Shown: in pieces, positions 17,694-26,032 of the stretch | How positions within the stretch are numbered: the first letter of the stretch is position 1 | Layout of the letters: every line of letters begins with the position of its first letter | Origin: Rubrivivax rivuli | GTDB taxonomy: Bacteria; Pseudomonadota; Gammaproteobacteria; Burkholderiales; Burkholderiaceae_C | Length of the DNA stretch: 64,000 bases | Direction of reading: 5' to 3' | Assembly: GCF_004016505.1 (NCBI RefSeq) | Contig: NZ_SACR01000002.1 | Location: 372,001 to 436,000 of the forward strand | Program-made: the position numbers and the translations under genes | Notes under the pieces: model-generated | Database searches by the model: none | The model's input: the letters and a program-made list of their open reading frames with translations, nothing else | Told to the model about the DNA's origin: nothing

Positions 17694-18026
17694 TCACTTC
17701 GCCGTCTTGCGGGCCGCGGCCTTCTTCGCCGGCTTGCTGCTGGCCAGCAGGGCATCGAGGTTCTTGGTGATCTCGGCCTCGATGGTCTTGCTGAAGGCCC
17801 CGAGCAGGAAGCCGAGCTTGGCCTCGAGTTCGAAATGGTCGCCGGCCACGATCAGGCGCCCGCTGACGCCGGTGCGCTTGAACTCCACCGTGTCGCTGGT
17901 CTCGCCTTCGACCACGGTGCACTCCATGTCGAACTTGTTCTCCACCTCTTCGGCCCATTGCCAGGCGATCTTGCGCGCCTGGGCCAGGCCCAGGCTGTGT
18001 TCTCGGTGGATGTGGATGTCGGCCAT
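17694..18026 (-). CDS. polyhydroxyalkanoic acid system family protein
   Basis: 110 residues starting MADIHIHREHSLGLAQARKIAWQWAEEV, the hallmark of the PHA-granule regulator family (PF09650/TIGR02610). The centre is beta-rich (FKRTGVSGRLIVAGDHFELEAKLGFLLGAF) and the tail is basic (KPAKKAAARKTAK). Family members are found beside PHA genes and are thought to act at granules; mechanism is not established. No phaC or phaZ is adjacent, but a phasin is encoded 25 kb downstream. Confidence 0.85.
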   Translation of the reverse strand: MADIHIHREHSLGLAQARKIAWQWAEEVENKFDMECTVVEGETSDTVEFKRTGVSGRLIVAGDHFELEAKLGFLLGAFSKTIEAEITKNLDALLASSKPAKKAAARKTAK

Positions 18027-18048
18027 GGTGTCGTTCTCGCTGCTTCTT

Positions 18049-19158
18049 TCAAGGCGTTGCAGGGGTGGGGGTGCCGGCCGCCGGGGGCCGCGCCCCCAGC
18101 TGCACGAGCCGTTGTCGTCTTTCGTCTCCGGGCCGGGCTGACAGTTCCTTCACGGCGCGATGAAACCTCGACCAATCGCGCGCTTCGGCCTCGAACAAGG
18201 CCTCGAAACCCGGCACCAGCTCGTTGTACGCGGCCAGCACACCGAAGGATGCATTGTTGGCACGCGCGAACCAGCCGTCATATCCCGCGAAACCGCCCCA
18301 GGGCCCGCCCTTCAGGGCAGCGTACTCGGCGCGCAGCGCGGCCATCGCCGCGGCCTTGGCCTGGCGCTTCTCGTCGTCGCTGCCCGGGCCGGCGTAGATC
18401 TCCAGCAGGCGCTGCCGCGCGCGCAAGGTCAGCGCGCGGAAGTCTTCACGGCGCCGCTCGGTGGCCTGCACCTCGGCCAGCGCCGCGGCGCTGCCGTGCT
18501 GCGCCAGCCAGAGGCGGCCGCCCAGGCGCTCCACGGCCGTGGCGTAGCTTTCGTTGAAGGTGGTGTCGTCGGCCACGTAGACCACCTGGTGGGCCAGCTC
18601 GTGGAAGATCAGGCGCGCCAGCTCGGCTTCGCTCCAGCTGATGAAGGTGTTGAGCAGCGGGTCGCCGCCCACCCAGTTGCTCCAGCCCAGGGTGCTGTAG
18701 GCCGGCACGCCGTAGAGCATCACCTCCCAGCCTTCGGCCTTGAGCTGCGCGGCCGTGGCCTCGGCGGCTTCGCGGCTGAAGTAGCCGCGGTAGCCCACGC
18801 AGCCCATCACCGGGAAGCACCAGGTCTTCAGCGTCAGGCCCAGTTCGGGCGCGGCCACCACGTTCCACACCACGGCCTCGCGCTGCAGGTCGGCGTAGCG
18901 GCGGTAGCTGTCGTTGTCGGGCAGCTGCAGCTCGCGCACGGCGAAGTCGCGCATCTGCTGGCTGCGCTGCAGGCGCTGGCGCAGCGGCTCGGGCGTGGCG
19001 GGGTCGGCCACCACCTCGGCCACGGGGCGGGCGCGCTGCAGCAGGTCCAGGTGGCCGCCGGCGGCCTGGGCGTAGTAGCCCAGGGTGCTGCAGCCGCTGG
19101 TGAGGCACACGGCCGCTGCCGCCAGCAGCACGGTGCCGATCAGGCCGCCCGTGGCCAT
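18049..19158 (-). CDS. lipoprotein zinc aminopeptidase (Aminopep family, PF10023)
   Basis: 369 residues. Signal with lipobox: hydrophobic stretch then LTSGC, Cys23 being the acylation site. Zinc motif HELAH at 186-190 followed by FNESYATAVE near 201-210, supplying a third ligand and the family signature. Predicted to be anchored in the outer or inner membrane facing the periplasm. The ATG at 19158 is chosen because it gives a compact lipoprotein signal; a slightly longer form would add Arg residues but has no good start. Lies 56 bases after the molybdopterin oxidoreductase gene and may share its transcript. Confidence 0.83.
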   Translation of the reverse strand: MATGGLIGTVLLAAAAVCLTSGCSTLGYYAQAAGGHLDLLQRARPVAEVVADPATPEPLRQRLQRSQQMRDFAVRELQLPDNDSYRRYADLQREAVVWNVVAAPELGLTLKTWCFPVMGCVGYRGYFSREAAEATAAQLKAEGWEVMLYGVPAYSTLGWSNWVGGDPLLNTFISWSEAELARLIFHELAHQVVYVADDTTFNESYATAVERLGGRLWLAQHGSAAALAEVQATERRREDFRALTLRARQRLLEIYAGPGSDDEKRQAKAAAMAALRAEYAALKGGPWGGFAGYDGWFARANNASFGVLAAYNELVPGFEALFEAEARDWSRFHRAVKELSARPGDERRQRLVQLGARPPAAGTPTPATP

Positions 19159-19214
19159 CAGTCCGACGATCCAGAGCGGCCTGCGCCGCTGGCGTGCCGT
19201 GTGTCCACCGCCGC

Positions 19215-21284
19215 TCAAGCCGCCCGCACCTCGACGAGGCAGTCGTAGAACGTGGGCGCCCGGCCCAGGTCCGTCAGGCGCTGGTGCGTCAGTTCGTTGA
19301 CGTTGGTGCCGTCCAGCCCCAGCTTGCGCCACCAGATGCCCAGGCCGTTGACCACGCCCGGCCGCGCGCGTGCGCTCACCTTCAGGCGGCAGCGGTAGTG
19401 GCCGCGGTCGTTGAACACCAGCACCTCGGTGGCGTCGGCCAGGCCGCGCGCGGCGGCGTCGTCGGCGTGCATCTCCAGCAGCGGTTCCTTCTCGGCCGCG
19501 CGCAGGCTGGCGACGTTGACGAAGGTGCTGTTGAGGAAGTGCCGCGCCGGCGGCGAGATCATCGCCAGCGGGTAGCGCGCGGCCAGCTCGGGCGCGCTCT
19601 CGGCGCTTTCATAGTTGGGCACATGGTCGGGCAGGCCGTAGCCCGGCGCGTCGGCCCAGGCCTTGCCGCTGGGCGTGGGGAAACCGCCTTCGGCGAAAGG
19701 CGCTTCGGCGATCTTCAGCTTCGACCAGCCACGCGCAAACAGCTCGTCCAGGTCGACGTGCCGCGCGTCGAAGGCGCCGCGGGCCAAGGCTTCGTCGCTG
19801 TCGGTGAAACAGGGCTCCTCGAAGCCCATCTGCGCGGCCAGCGCACGGAAGATCTCGGCGTTGCTGCGCGCCTGCCCCAGCGGCGCGATGGCCGGGCGGT
19901 TCAGCAGCGCGTAGGTGTGGCCGTAGGCGCTGTGCGCGTCCCAGTGCTCCAGCTGCGTGGTGGCGGGCAGCACGTAGTCGGCGTGGTCGGCGGTGTCGGT
20001 GAGGAAGTGCTCCAGCACCACGGTGAAGAGGTCCTCGCGCGCAAAGCCCTGCGCCACCTTGCCGCTCTCGGGCGCCACCGCCACCGGGTTGCTGTTGTAG
20101 ACCACCACGGCCTCGATCTTCGGCCCGAAGGTGGGCGAAGCTTCGCTGAGCAGTGCGTCGCCGATGGTGCTCATGTTGATGGTGCGCGGCGTACGCTGGC
20201 CCAGCAGGTCGGGCCGCTGCAGCCAGGCGTCGTGCCGCACGCCCTTGAACCAGCCCGAACTGCTCAGCAGCAGGCCACCGGCGCGGTGGCGCCAGGCGCC
20301 GGTCAGACAAGGCAACAGCGCCACCAGGCGCACGGCGTTGCCGCCGCCACGCACGCGCTGCATGCCGTAGTTCAGGCGGATGGCCGCAGGCCGCGTGCGG
20401 CCGTAGTCCTGTGCCAGGCCGCGGACCTCGTCGGCCGTGAGGCCGCAGACCTGCGCCACGCGCTCGGGCGGCCACTGCCGTGCACGCTCGCGCAGCGCCG
20501 GCCAGCCTTCCACAAAGCGGTTCACGTAGTCGTGGTCGAGCAGCTCGTGCGTGATCAGCTCGTGCATCAGGCCCAGCGCCAGTGCACCGTCGGTGCCCGG
20601 GCGCAGCGCGATGTGCTGGTGGCACTTCTCGGCCGTTTCGGTGCGGCGCGGGTCGATGCAGACGAGCTTGGAGCCAGCCCGCTTGGCCTGCTGCGCGAAG
20701 TTCCAGAAGTGCACGCTGCTCGTGATGGGGTTGCTGCCCCACACCAGGATGAGCTTGCTTTCGGCGAAGAACTCCACGTGCATGCCGACCTTGCCGCCGT
20801 AGGTGGCCATCAGGCCCTCGGCGCCGGCGCTGGCGCAGATGGTGCGGTCGAGCAGGCTCGCGCCCAGCCGGTGGAAGAAGCGCGCGGCCATGCCGTCGCC
20901 CTGCACCAGCCCCATGGTGCCGGCATAGCTGTAGGGCAGGATGGCTTCGGGGCTGCGCGCAGCGATGCGCTGCAGCCGGCTGGCGATGTCGGCCAGCGCC
21001 TCGCTCCAGCCCACGGGCTCGAAGCGGCCTTCGCCCTTCTTGCCCACCCGCTTCAGCGGCGTGAGCACGCGCTCGGGGTGGTAGGTGCGCTCGGCATAGC
21101 GGCTCACCTTCGTGCACAGCGCGCCGTGGGTGGGCGGGTGCTCCGGGTCGCCGGCCACGCGCGTGACGCGGCCGTCTTCCACGGTGATGTGCAGCGCGCA
21201 GGTGTCGGGGCAGTCGTGCGGGCAGGCGCCCTGCACCACGGTGGCGGCAGGCGCGCCGGGCGCGCCGAGGGAAGCGGAACTCAT
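19215..21284 (-). CDS. molybdopterin oxidoreductase, DMSO reductase superfamily
   Basis: 689 residues from ATG 21284. N-terminal 4Fe-4S site: Cys21, Cys25, Cys29 (CPHDCPDTC) and Cys57 (GALC). Then molybdopterin domain blocks: PYSYAGTMG, LLVWGSNP-type LILVWGSNPITS, VCIDPRRTETA, LRPGTDGALALGL, and the C-terminal molydopterin-dinucleotide binding domain (ISPPARHFLNSTF...VNGLGIWW). No Tat signal or partner electron-transfer subunit is seen, so a soluble cytoplasmic enzyme is likely. Substrate unknown; formate dehydrogenase or nitrate reductase cannot be claimed. Divergent from the M20 amidohydrolase gene. Confidence 0.87.
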   Translation of the reverse strand: MSSASLGAPGAPAATVVQGACPHDCPDTCALHITVEDGRVTRVAGDPEHPPTHGALCTKVSRYAERTYHPERVLTPLKRVGKKGEGRFEPVGWSEALADIASRLQRIAARSPEAILPYSYAGTMGLVQGDGMAARFFHRLGASLLDRTICASAGAEGLMATYGGKVGMHVEFFAESKLILVWGSNPITSSVHFWNFAQQAKRAGSKLVCIDPRRTETAEKCHQHIALRPGTDGALALGLMHELITHELLDHDYVNRFVEGWPALRERARQWPPERVAQVCGLTADEVRGLAQDYGRTRPAAIRLNYGMQRVRGGGNAVRLVALLPCLTGAWRHRAGGLLLSSSGWFKGVRHDAWLQRPDLLGQRTPRTINMSTIGDALLSEASPTFGPKIEAVVVYNSNPVAVAPESGKVAQGFAREDLFTVVLEHFLTDTADHADYVLPATTQLEHWDAHSAYGHTYALLNRPAIAPLGQARSNAEIFRALAAQMGFEEPCFTDSDEALARGAFDARHVDLDELFARGWSKLKIAEAPFAEGGFPTPSGKAWADAPGYGLPDHVPNYESAESAPELAARYPLAMISPPARHFLNSTFVNVASLRAAEKEPLLEMHADDAAARGLADATEVLVFNDRGHYRCRLKVSARARPGVVNGLGIWWRKLGLDGTNVNELTHQRLTDLGRAPTFYDCLVEVRAA

Positions 21285-21330
21285 CGAAAGACTATCGCAC
21301 ACCCACCCGGCACAGCGCCGGGGGGCTGGC

Positions 21331-21336
21331 TAAGAT
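21331..21336 (+). promoter_or_regulatory. candidate -10 element for the M20 amidohydrolase gene
   Basis: TAAGAT then CCGCCTTCC, 27 bases before the ATG at 21364. Part of the recurrent pattern; no -35. Confidence 0.35.
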
Positions 21337-21363
21337 CCGCCTTCCACTGAGGGGCCTGCTGTC

Positions 21364-22566
21364 ATGAAGCTCATCGAACCCATCCTGGCCGACGCGGCCG
21401 AAGTCACGGCCCTGCGCCGCGACATCCATGCGCACCCGGAGCTGTGCTTCCAGGAAGTGCGCACGGCCGATGTCATCGCCAAGGCGCTCACCGACTGGGG
21501 CATCCCCATCCACCGCGGCCTGGGCAAGACGGGGGTGGTGGGCATCGTCAAGAACGGCACGTCGAGCCGCGCCGTGGGCCTGCGCGCCGACATCGACGCG
21601 CTGCCGATGACCGAGCACAACACCTTCGCCCACGCCAGCCAGCACCCCGGCAAGATGCACGCCTGCGGCCACGACGGCCACACCGCCATGCTGCTGGCCG
21701 CGGCCAAGCACCTGGCCCGGCACCGCGATTTCGACGGCACGGTCTACCTCGTCTTCCAGCCCGCCGAAGAAGGCGGCGGCGGCGCGCGCGAAATGATCCA
21801 GGACGGCCTCTTCGACCTCTTCCCGATGGAGGCCATGTTCGGCGCCCACAACTGGCCCGGCATGCCCGTGGGCAGTTTCGCGGTGAAGAACGGGCCGATG
21901 ATGGCCAGCAGCAACGAGTTCAGCATCACCATCCACGGCAAGGGCAGCCACGCGGCCATGCCGCACCTGGGCATCGACCCGGTGCCGGTGGCGGCGCAGA
22001 TGGTGATGGCCTTCCAGACCATCATCACGCGCAACCGGCACCCGGTGGACCCGGGCGTGATCAGCGTGACCATGATCCACGCCGGCGAGGCCACCAACGT
22101 GGTGCCCGACCGTTGCGAGATGCAGGGCACCGTGCGCACCTTCAGCATCGAGACGCTCGACCTCATCGAGCGGCGCATGCGCGAGGTGGCCGAGCACACC
22201 GCCGCGGCCTTCGGCACGCGCTGCGAGTTCAGCTTCAAGCGCAACTACCCGCCCACGGTGAACCACCCGTTGGAGACGGCCTTCGTGCAGCGCGTGCTGG
22301 GCGAGGTGGTGGGCCCCGAGAACGTGCAGGGCTTCGAACCCACGATGGCCGCCGAAGACTTCAGCTACTTCCTGCAGGCCAAGCCGGGCTGCTATTTCAT
22401 GATCGGCAACGGTGACGGCGCGCACCGCGAAGGCGGCCACGGCCTGGGCCCCTGCACGCTGCACAACCCCAGCTACGACTTCAACGACGAGCTGATCCCG
22501 CTGGGCGCCACGGCCTGGGTGCGCCTGGCCGAAGAGTGGCTGAAGGCCCCGGCGCCGGTGCGCTGA
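21364..22566 (+). CDS. M20 family amidohydrolase (hippurate hydrolase/IAA-amino acid hydrolase-like)
   Basis: 400 residues. Metal site HACGHDGH near 97-104, catalytic Glu in PAEEGGGGA, dimerisation-domain motif GKGSHAAMPH, and the final metal-ligand histidine in GPCTLHNPSYDFND. Such enzymes remove acyl or aryl groups from amino acids in the cytoplasm (hippurate, N-acyl amino acids). The signature AAEDFSYFLQAKPGCYFMIGN is typical of this clade. Starts a two-gene unit; the DUF2817 peptidase begins 14 bases after its stop. Substrate not determinable. Confidence 0.93.
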   Translation: MKLIEPILADAAEVTALRRDIHAHPELCFQEVRTADVIAKALTDWGIPIHRGLGKTGVVGIVKNGTSSRAVGLRADIDALPMTEHNTFAHASQHPGKMHACGHDGHTAMLLAAAKHLARHRDFDGTVYLVFQPAEEGGGGAREMIQDGLFDLFPMEAMFGAHNWPGMPVGSFAVKNGPMMASSNEFSITIHGKGSHAAMPHLGIDPVPVAAQMVMAFQTIITRNRHPVDPGVISVTMIHAGEATNVVPDRCEMQGTVRTFSIETLDLIERRMREVAEHTAAAFGTRCEFSFKRNYPPTVNHPLETAFVQRVLGEVVGPENVQGFEPTMAAEDFSYFLQAKPGCYFMIGNGDGAHREGGHGLGPCTLHNPSYDFNDELIPLGATAWVRLAEEWLKAPAPVR

Positions 22567-22580
22567 GCCCGGCGCTGCAC

Positions 22581-23693
22581 ATGGACGCCGACCACCACTT
22601 CGCCCCCAGCTACCGCGCCGCGCGGCGGCTGTTCCTCGACGCCAGCGGCGCCGCCGGCGCCACGGTGCAGACGCTGGCCCACCCGCTGCCTGGCGCTGAA
22701 GGCGAAGCCCTGGCGATGGACGTGGCGCGTGTGGGTGGTTTCGACCTGCCGCGCCTGCTGGTGATCAGCAGCGCCTGCCACGGCGTGGAAGGGCACTGCG
22801 GCTCGGGCGTGCAGCACGCGCTGCTGGGTAACCCCGGTTTCCTGCAGGAAGCGCAGGCCGCCGGCGTGGCGCTGCTCTTCGTGCACGCGCTCAACCCGCA
22901 CGGCTTCTCGCACAGCCGGCGCGTCACGCACGAGGGCGTGGACCTGAACCGCAACTTCATCGCCTTCGAGGGTCTGGATGGCCTGCACCGGCCGGCCAAC
23001 ACGGGCTACGACGCGCTGGCCCACCTGCTGGTGCCCCCCACCTGGCCGCCCAGCGAAGAGAACGAAGCCGCGCTGCAGGCCTACACGCAGCAGCACGGCG
23101 AGCGCGGCTTCCAGCAGGCCGTCAGCGGCGGGCAGTACCGGCACCCGCTAGGCCTGTTCTACGGCGGCAGCGGGCCCACGTGGAGCCGCCTGGCCATCGA
23201 GCGTGTGCTGCGGCAGCATGGCGCTGGCGTGCAGCAGCTGGCCTGGATCGACCTGCACACCGGCCTGGGCCCCAGCGGCCATGGCGAACGCATCTTCGCG
23301 GCGCCCGCCGATGCCCAGACCCTGGCCCGCGCGCGCGCCTGGTGGCAGGCCGATGGCGGCGTGGTGACGGCGCTGCATGACGGCAGCAGCAGCGCCAGCC
23401 AGATCAGCGGCATGCTGTGGCAGGCCGCTCGAGACAGCTGCCCGCGAGCCGAGTACACCGGCATCGCCCTGGAGTACGGCACGGTTTCTCTGGCCCAGAC
23501 CTTGTGGGCGCTGCGCTTCGACCACTGGTGCGCCGCACAGCCGCCTGGCACCGTGCCGGCCGACACCCGCGAGGCCGCCCGCAGCGCCATGCGCGAGGCC
23601 TTCTACACCGACACCCCGCTGTGGAAACAGCAGATCGTCACGCAGGGCCTGGCAGCCGCCCGGCTGGCGCTGGCCGGGCTGTCGCAGGCCTGA
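22581..23693 (+). CDS. M14-like metallopeptidase, DUF2817
   Basis: 370 residues starting at ATG 22581. Carboxypeptidase-like zinc site: CHGVEGHCGS (His and Glu ligands), then VDLNRNF and IDLHTGLG, the third ligand region, followed by EYGT (catalytic Glu). These match the DUF2817/M14 family. No signal peptide, so cytoplasmic. Cotranscribed with an M20 amidohydrolase, suggesting a shared role in breaking down N-acyl amino acids or small peptides. The 3' end faces the patatin gene across a GC hairpin. Confidence 0.85.
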   Translation: MDADHHFAPSYRAARRLFLDASGAAGATVQTLAHPLPGAEGEALAMDVARVGGFDLPRLLVISSACHGVEGHCGSGVQHALLGNPGFLQEAQAAGVALLFVHALNPHGFSHSRRVTHEGVDLNRNFIAFEGLDGLHRPANTGYDALAHLLVPPTWPPSEENEAALQAYTQQHGERGFQQAVSGGQYRHPLGLFYGGSGPTWSRLAIERVLRQHGAGVQQLAWIDLHTGLGPSGHGERIFAAPADAQTLARARAWWQADGGVVTALHDGSSSASQISGMLWQAARDSCPRAEYTGIALEYGTVSLAQTLWALRFDHWCAAQPPGTVPADTREAARSAMREAFYTDTPLWKQQIVTQGLAAARLALAGLSQA

Positions 23694-23710
23694 GCCGCGC
23701 GCCGCGCGGC
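23694..23710. terminator. GC-rich hairpin between convergent genes
   Basis: Perfect 8-base inverted repeat GCCGCGCG/CGCGCGGC with one central base, just after the DUF2817 stop and before the end of the patatin gene. No U-tract; terminator function is inferred from place only. Confidence 0.35.
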
Positions 23711-23717
23711 CGGCCCA

Positions 23718-25970
23718 TCAAGGCGCGCCGATCACCAGGTAGGCGTTGACCAGCCCGCCGCTGCCCCGCCCCACGCCCACGAAGAAGGGGCCCACTGGCG
23801 TTTCACCACCCAGGTAGACGGCCAGGCTGTGCAGCGTGCCGGTGCGCACCTGCCTCGTGTAGGGCACCCCGATGCGCGCCGCCTCCAGCGCCACACCGGC
23901 GCGCAACTCGCCGCGCAGGCCCAGCGGCGCGCGGCCGATCACGCGCTCGCCACGCAACTGCGCGTAGGCCACTTCGTCGCCCACCAGTTGCCCGGCGGCA
24001 AAGCCCGTGAGGTTCAGCAGCCCGCCCAGCCGGGCGGCATCGCTGAGCGGCAATTCGCCACGCGTGGCGCCCACCCAGGTGCTGCGCGCCGAGATCACGT
24101 AGCGTTCCCACGGCACCGCCACGCTGCCTTCCAGCGCCAGCCGCCCGTAATCACGGCGGGGCGAGTCGTACAGGCTCAGCTTGGTGGCCCAGCCCCGGCT
24201 CGGGAAGTGCAGCCGGTCGGCCTGCTCCAGGTCCAGCGCGAACAGCCAGCCGCCGCTGGCGCGCTCGGCGCGGTTGGTGGCCAGGCCGCCCAGCACGTCC
24301 AGCCCGGTCTCCAGACCGCTGCTGATGCGCGTCTCGCGCCAGCCCAGGCGCACCTGTCCGAGCAAGCGGAAGTTCAGGCCCACGGCCAGTTCGGCCCGCG
24401 TGCGCGCGGTGCGGTACTCGGCGATGCGCTGCTCCAGGAACCAGTAGTCGTTGCGCTCGCGCTTGTAGTCGATGGAACTGGCGACGAAGACCCGGTGGCG
24501 CTCGTCCAGCGGCTGGTACCACTCCACGCCACCGCCGGTGCTGCCCCCGAGTTCACCCACAAAGAGCAGTTCGCCGCCCAGGCGGTTGAGCCAGGTCTTC
24601 TGGTAGCCCGCCCGCAGCGTGTAGCTGCTGCCCTGGCTGAGGTTGCTGTCCAGGCGCAGGGCCAGGCGCAGGTAGTCGGGGCCCCAGGCCTTCTCCACCG
24701 GGAAGAGCCGCAGCACGTTGCGGCCATCCTGCCGCACCACGCTGTAGTCCACGCGCTCGTAGAAGCCGTCGCCATAGGCGCGCAGCAGGTCGCGGTTGAG
24801 GGCGTTGGTGTCCAGCGGCGCGCCGTCGCGCTGCTCCAGGTAGCGGCGCACCACCTCGGGGTTCACGCGGCCCAGGCCGGCGATCTCCACCGCGTCGATG
24901 CGCGGCACGTCACGCTCGCGAACGGCCACGCTGCGTTGCCAGGCGGCATAGGCCGGCTCGGGCACCCCCAGCGGCGCCAGGCGTTCGGCCAGCAGCGCCG
25001 CGGCGGCGCGGCCGCGGTCGGCGGCTTCGGTGTGGCGGTCGAAGTCGGCCGCGGTCACCGGCCCGAGGTCGGGCTGGATGTAGATGTCCTGCGGCCGCAG
25101 CAAGGCCAGGCTGGCGGCCACGTTCTGCTCGGTCAACAGCGCCACCATCTGCGTGGTGATGCTCAGCAGGCCCTGCACCTGCTCGGGCTTGAGCGGCGGC
25201 GAGCCCACGTTCACGGCGATGACGACATCGGCCCCGCAGCGCTCGCGCACCTCCTTGATGGGCACGTTGTCCACCAGGCCGCCGTCCACCAGCTTGCGCC
25301 CGCGGTACTCCACCGGCGCCAGCAGGCCGGGCACGCTCATGCTGGCGCGCATGGCCAGCGTGAGGCTGCCGTCGCGCAGCACCACGCGCTCGCCGGTGCC
25401 GATGTCGGTGGCCACGATGCTCACCGGCAGCGGCAGTTGCTGCAGTTCGCGCTCGCCGGTGTCGGCACGCACCAGGTGGTTGAAGAAGAGCTTGATCTTC
25501 TGCCCCGTTACCACGCCCGGCAGCGCCACGGCGCTGCCGCCGGCAAAACCCGTCTCCGAACCGGGCAGGAAGCGCTGCTGCAGCCGCTTGTTGCGGAAGT
25601 TGAGCTCCTCGTAGCCGGGATCGTCGCGGAACATGTCGGCCCAGTCGGCCCGGGCCAGTTCCTGGCGCATCTCGGCAGGGGTCAGGCCCGCGGCCCAGGC
25701 CCCGGCCACCAGGGCGCCCATGCTGGTGCCGGCCACGCAGTCCACGGGGATGCGCAGGCGCTCCAGCTCTTCCAGCACGCCGATGTGGGCCGCGCCGCGC
25801 GCCCCGCCGCCGCCCAGCACCAGGCCCACGCGCGGGCGCGGGGGCTCCTGCGCCCAGGCCGGCGCCACCGCCTGCAGCGCCAGCAGCAGCGCCAGGCCCG
25901 CGCCGGCCCACGCCCGACGGGGCCGGCTGGCGTCGCGGGGGGGGCAGTCTGCAGGGTGGAAGCGGGCCAT
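23718..25970 (-). CDS. patatin-like phospholipase fused to POTRA and outer-membrane beta-barrel (type Vd autotransporter-like)
   Basis: 750 residues: Sec signal (cleavage near APAWAQEPP), patatin domain (oxyanion loop GGGGARG 53-59, nucleophile Ser83 in GTSMG, Asp229 in DGG), then a POTRA-like stretch (about 372-445, VEIAGLGRVNPEVVRRYL...RVDYSVV) and a C-terminal barrel of roughly 300 residues rich in alternating strands (bacterial surface antigen/Omp85 type). This is the layout of PlpD (Pseudomonas) and FplA. Such proteins expose a phospholipase A at the surface or release it. Monocistronic, divergent from a GGDEF gene by 62 bases. The last residue is Pro, not the aromatic residue usual at barrel ends. 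Confidence 0.9.
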   Translation of the reverse strand: MARFHPADCPPRDASRPRRAWAGAGLALLLALQAVAPAWAQEPPRPRVGLVLGGGGARGAAHIGVLEELERLRIPVDCVAGTSMGALVAGAWAAGLTPAEMRQELARADWADMFRDDPGYEELNFRNKRLQQRFLPGSETGFAGGSAVALPGVVTGQKIKLFFNHLVRADTGERELQQLPLPVSIVATDIGTGERVVLRDGSLTLAMRASMSVPGLLAPVEYRGRKLVDGGLVDNVPIKEVRERCGADVVIAVNVGSPPLKPEQVQGLLSITTQMVALLTEQNVAASLALLRPQDIYIQPDLGPVTAADFDRHTEAADRGRAAAALLAERLAPLGVPEPAYAAWQRSVAVRERDVPRIDAVEIAGLGRVNPEVVRRYLEQRDGAPLDTNALNRDLLRAYGDGFYERVDYSVVRQDGRNVLRLFPVEKAWGPDYLRLALRLDSNLSQGSSYTLRAGYQKTWLNRLGGELLFVGELGGSTGGGVEWYQPLDERHRVFVASSIDYKRERNDYWFLEQRIAEYRTARTRAELAVGLNFRLLGQVRLGWRETRISSGLETGLDVLGGLATNRAERASGGWLFALDLEQADRLHFPSRGWATKLSLYDSPRRDYGRLALEGSVAVPWERYVISARSTWVGATRGELPLSDAARLGGLLNLTGFAAGQLVGDEVAYAQLRGERVIGRAPLGLRGELRAGVALEAARIGVPYTRQVRTGTLHSLAVYLGGETPVGPFFVGVGRGSGGLVNAYLVIGAP

Positions 25971-26032
25971 GGGGTCGGATTCTGGCGCGGCCGCCTCAAG
26001 CCTGGCCGCCCGCGGCCGATACACGAAGACCG

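Noticed and set aside
19194..21350. 718-codon plus frame opposite the molybdopterin oxidoreductase
   Set aside because: Antisense shadow without start signal; the minus-strand protein has intact cysteine and cofactor motifs.
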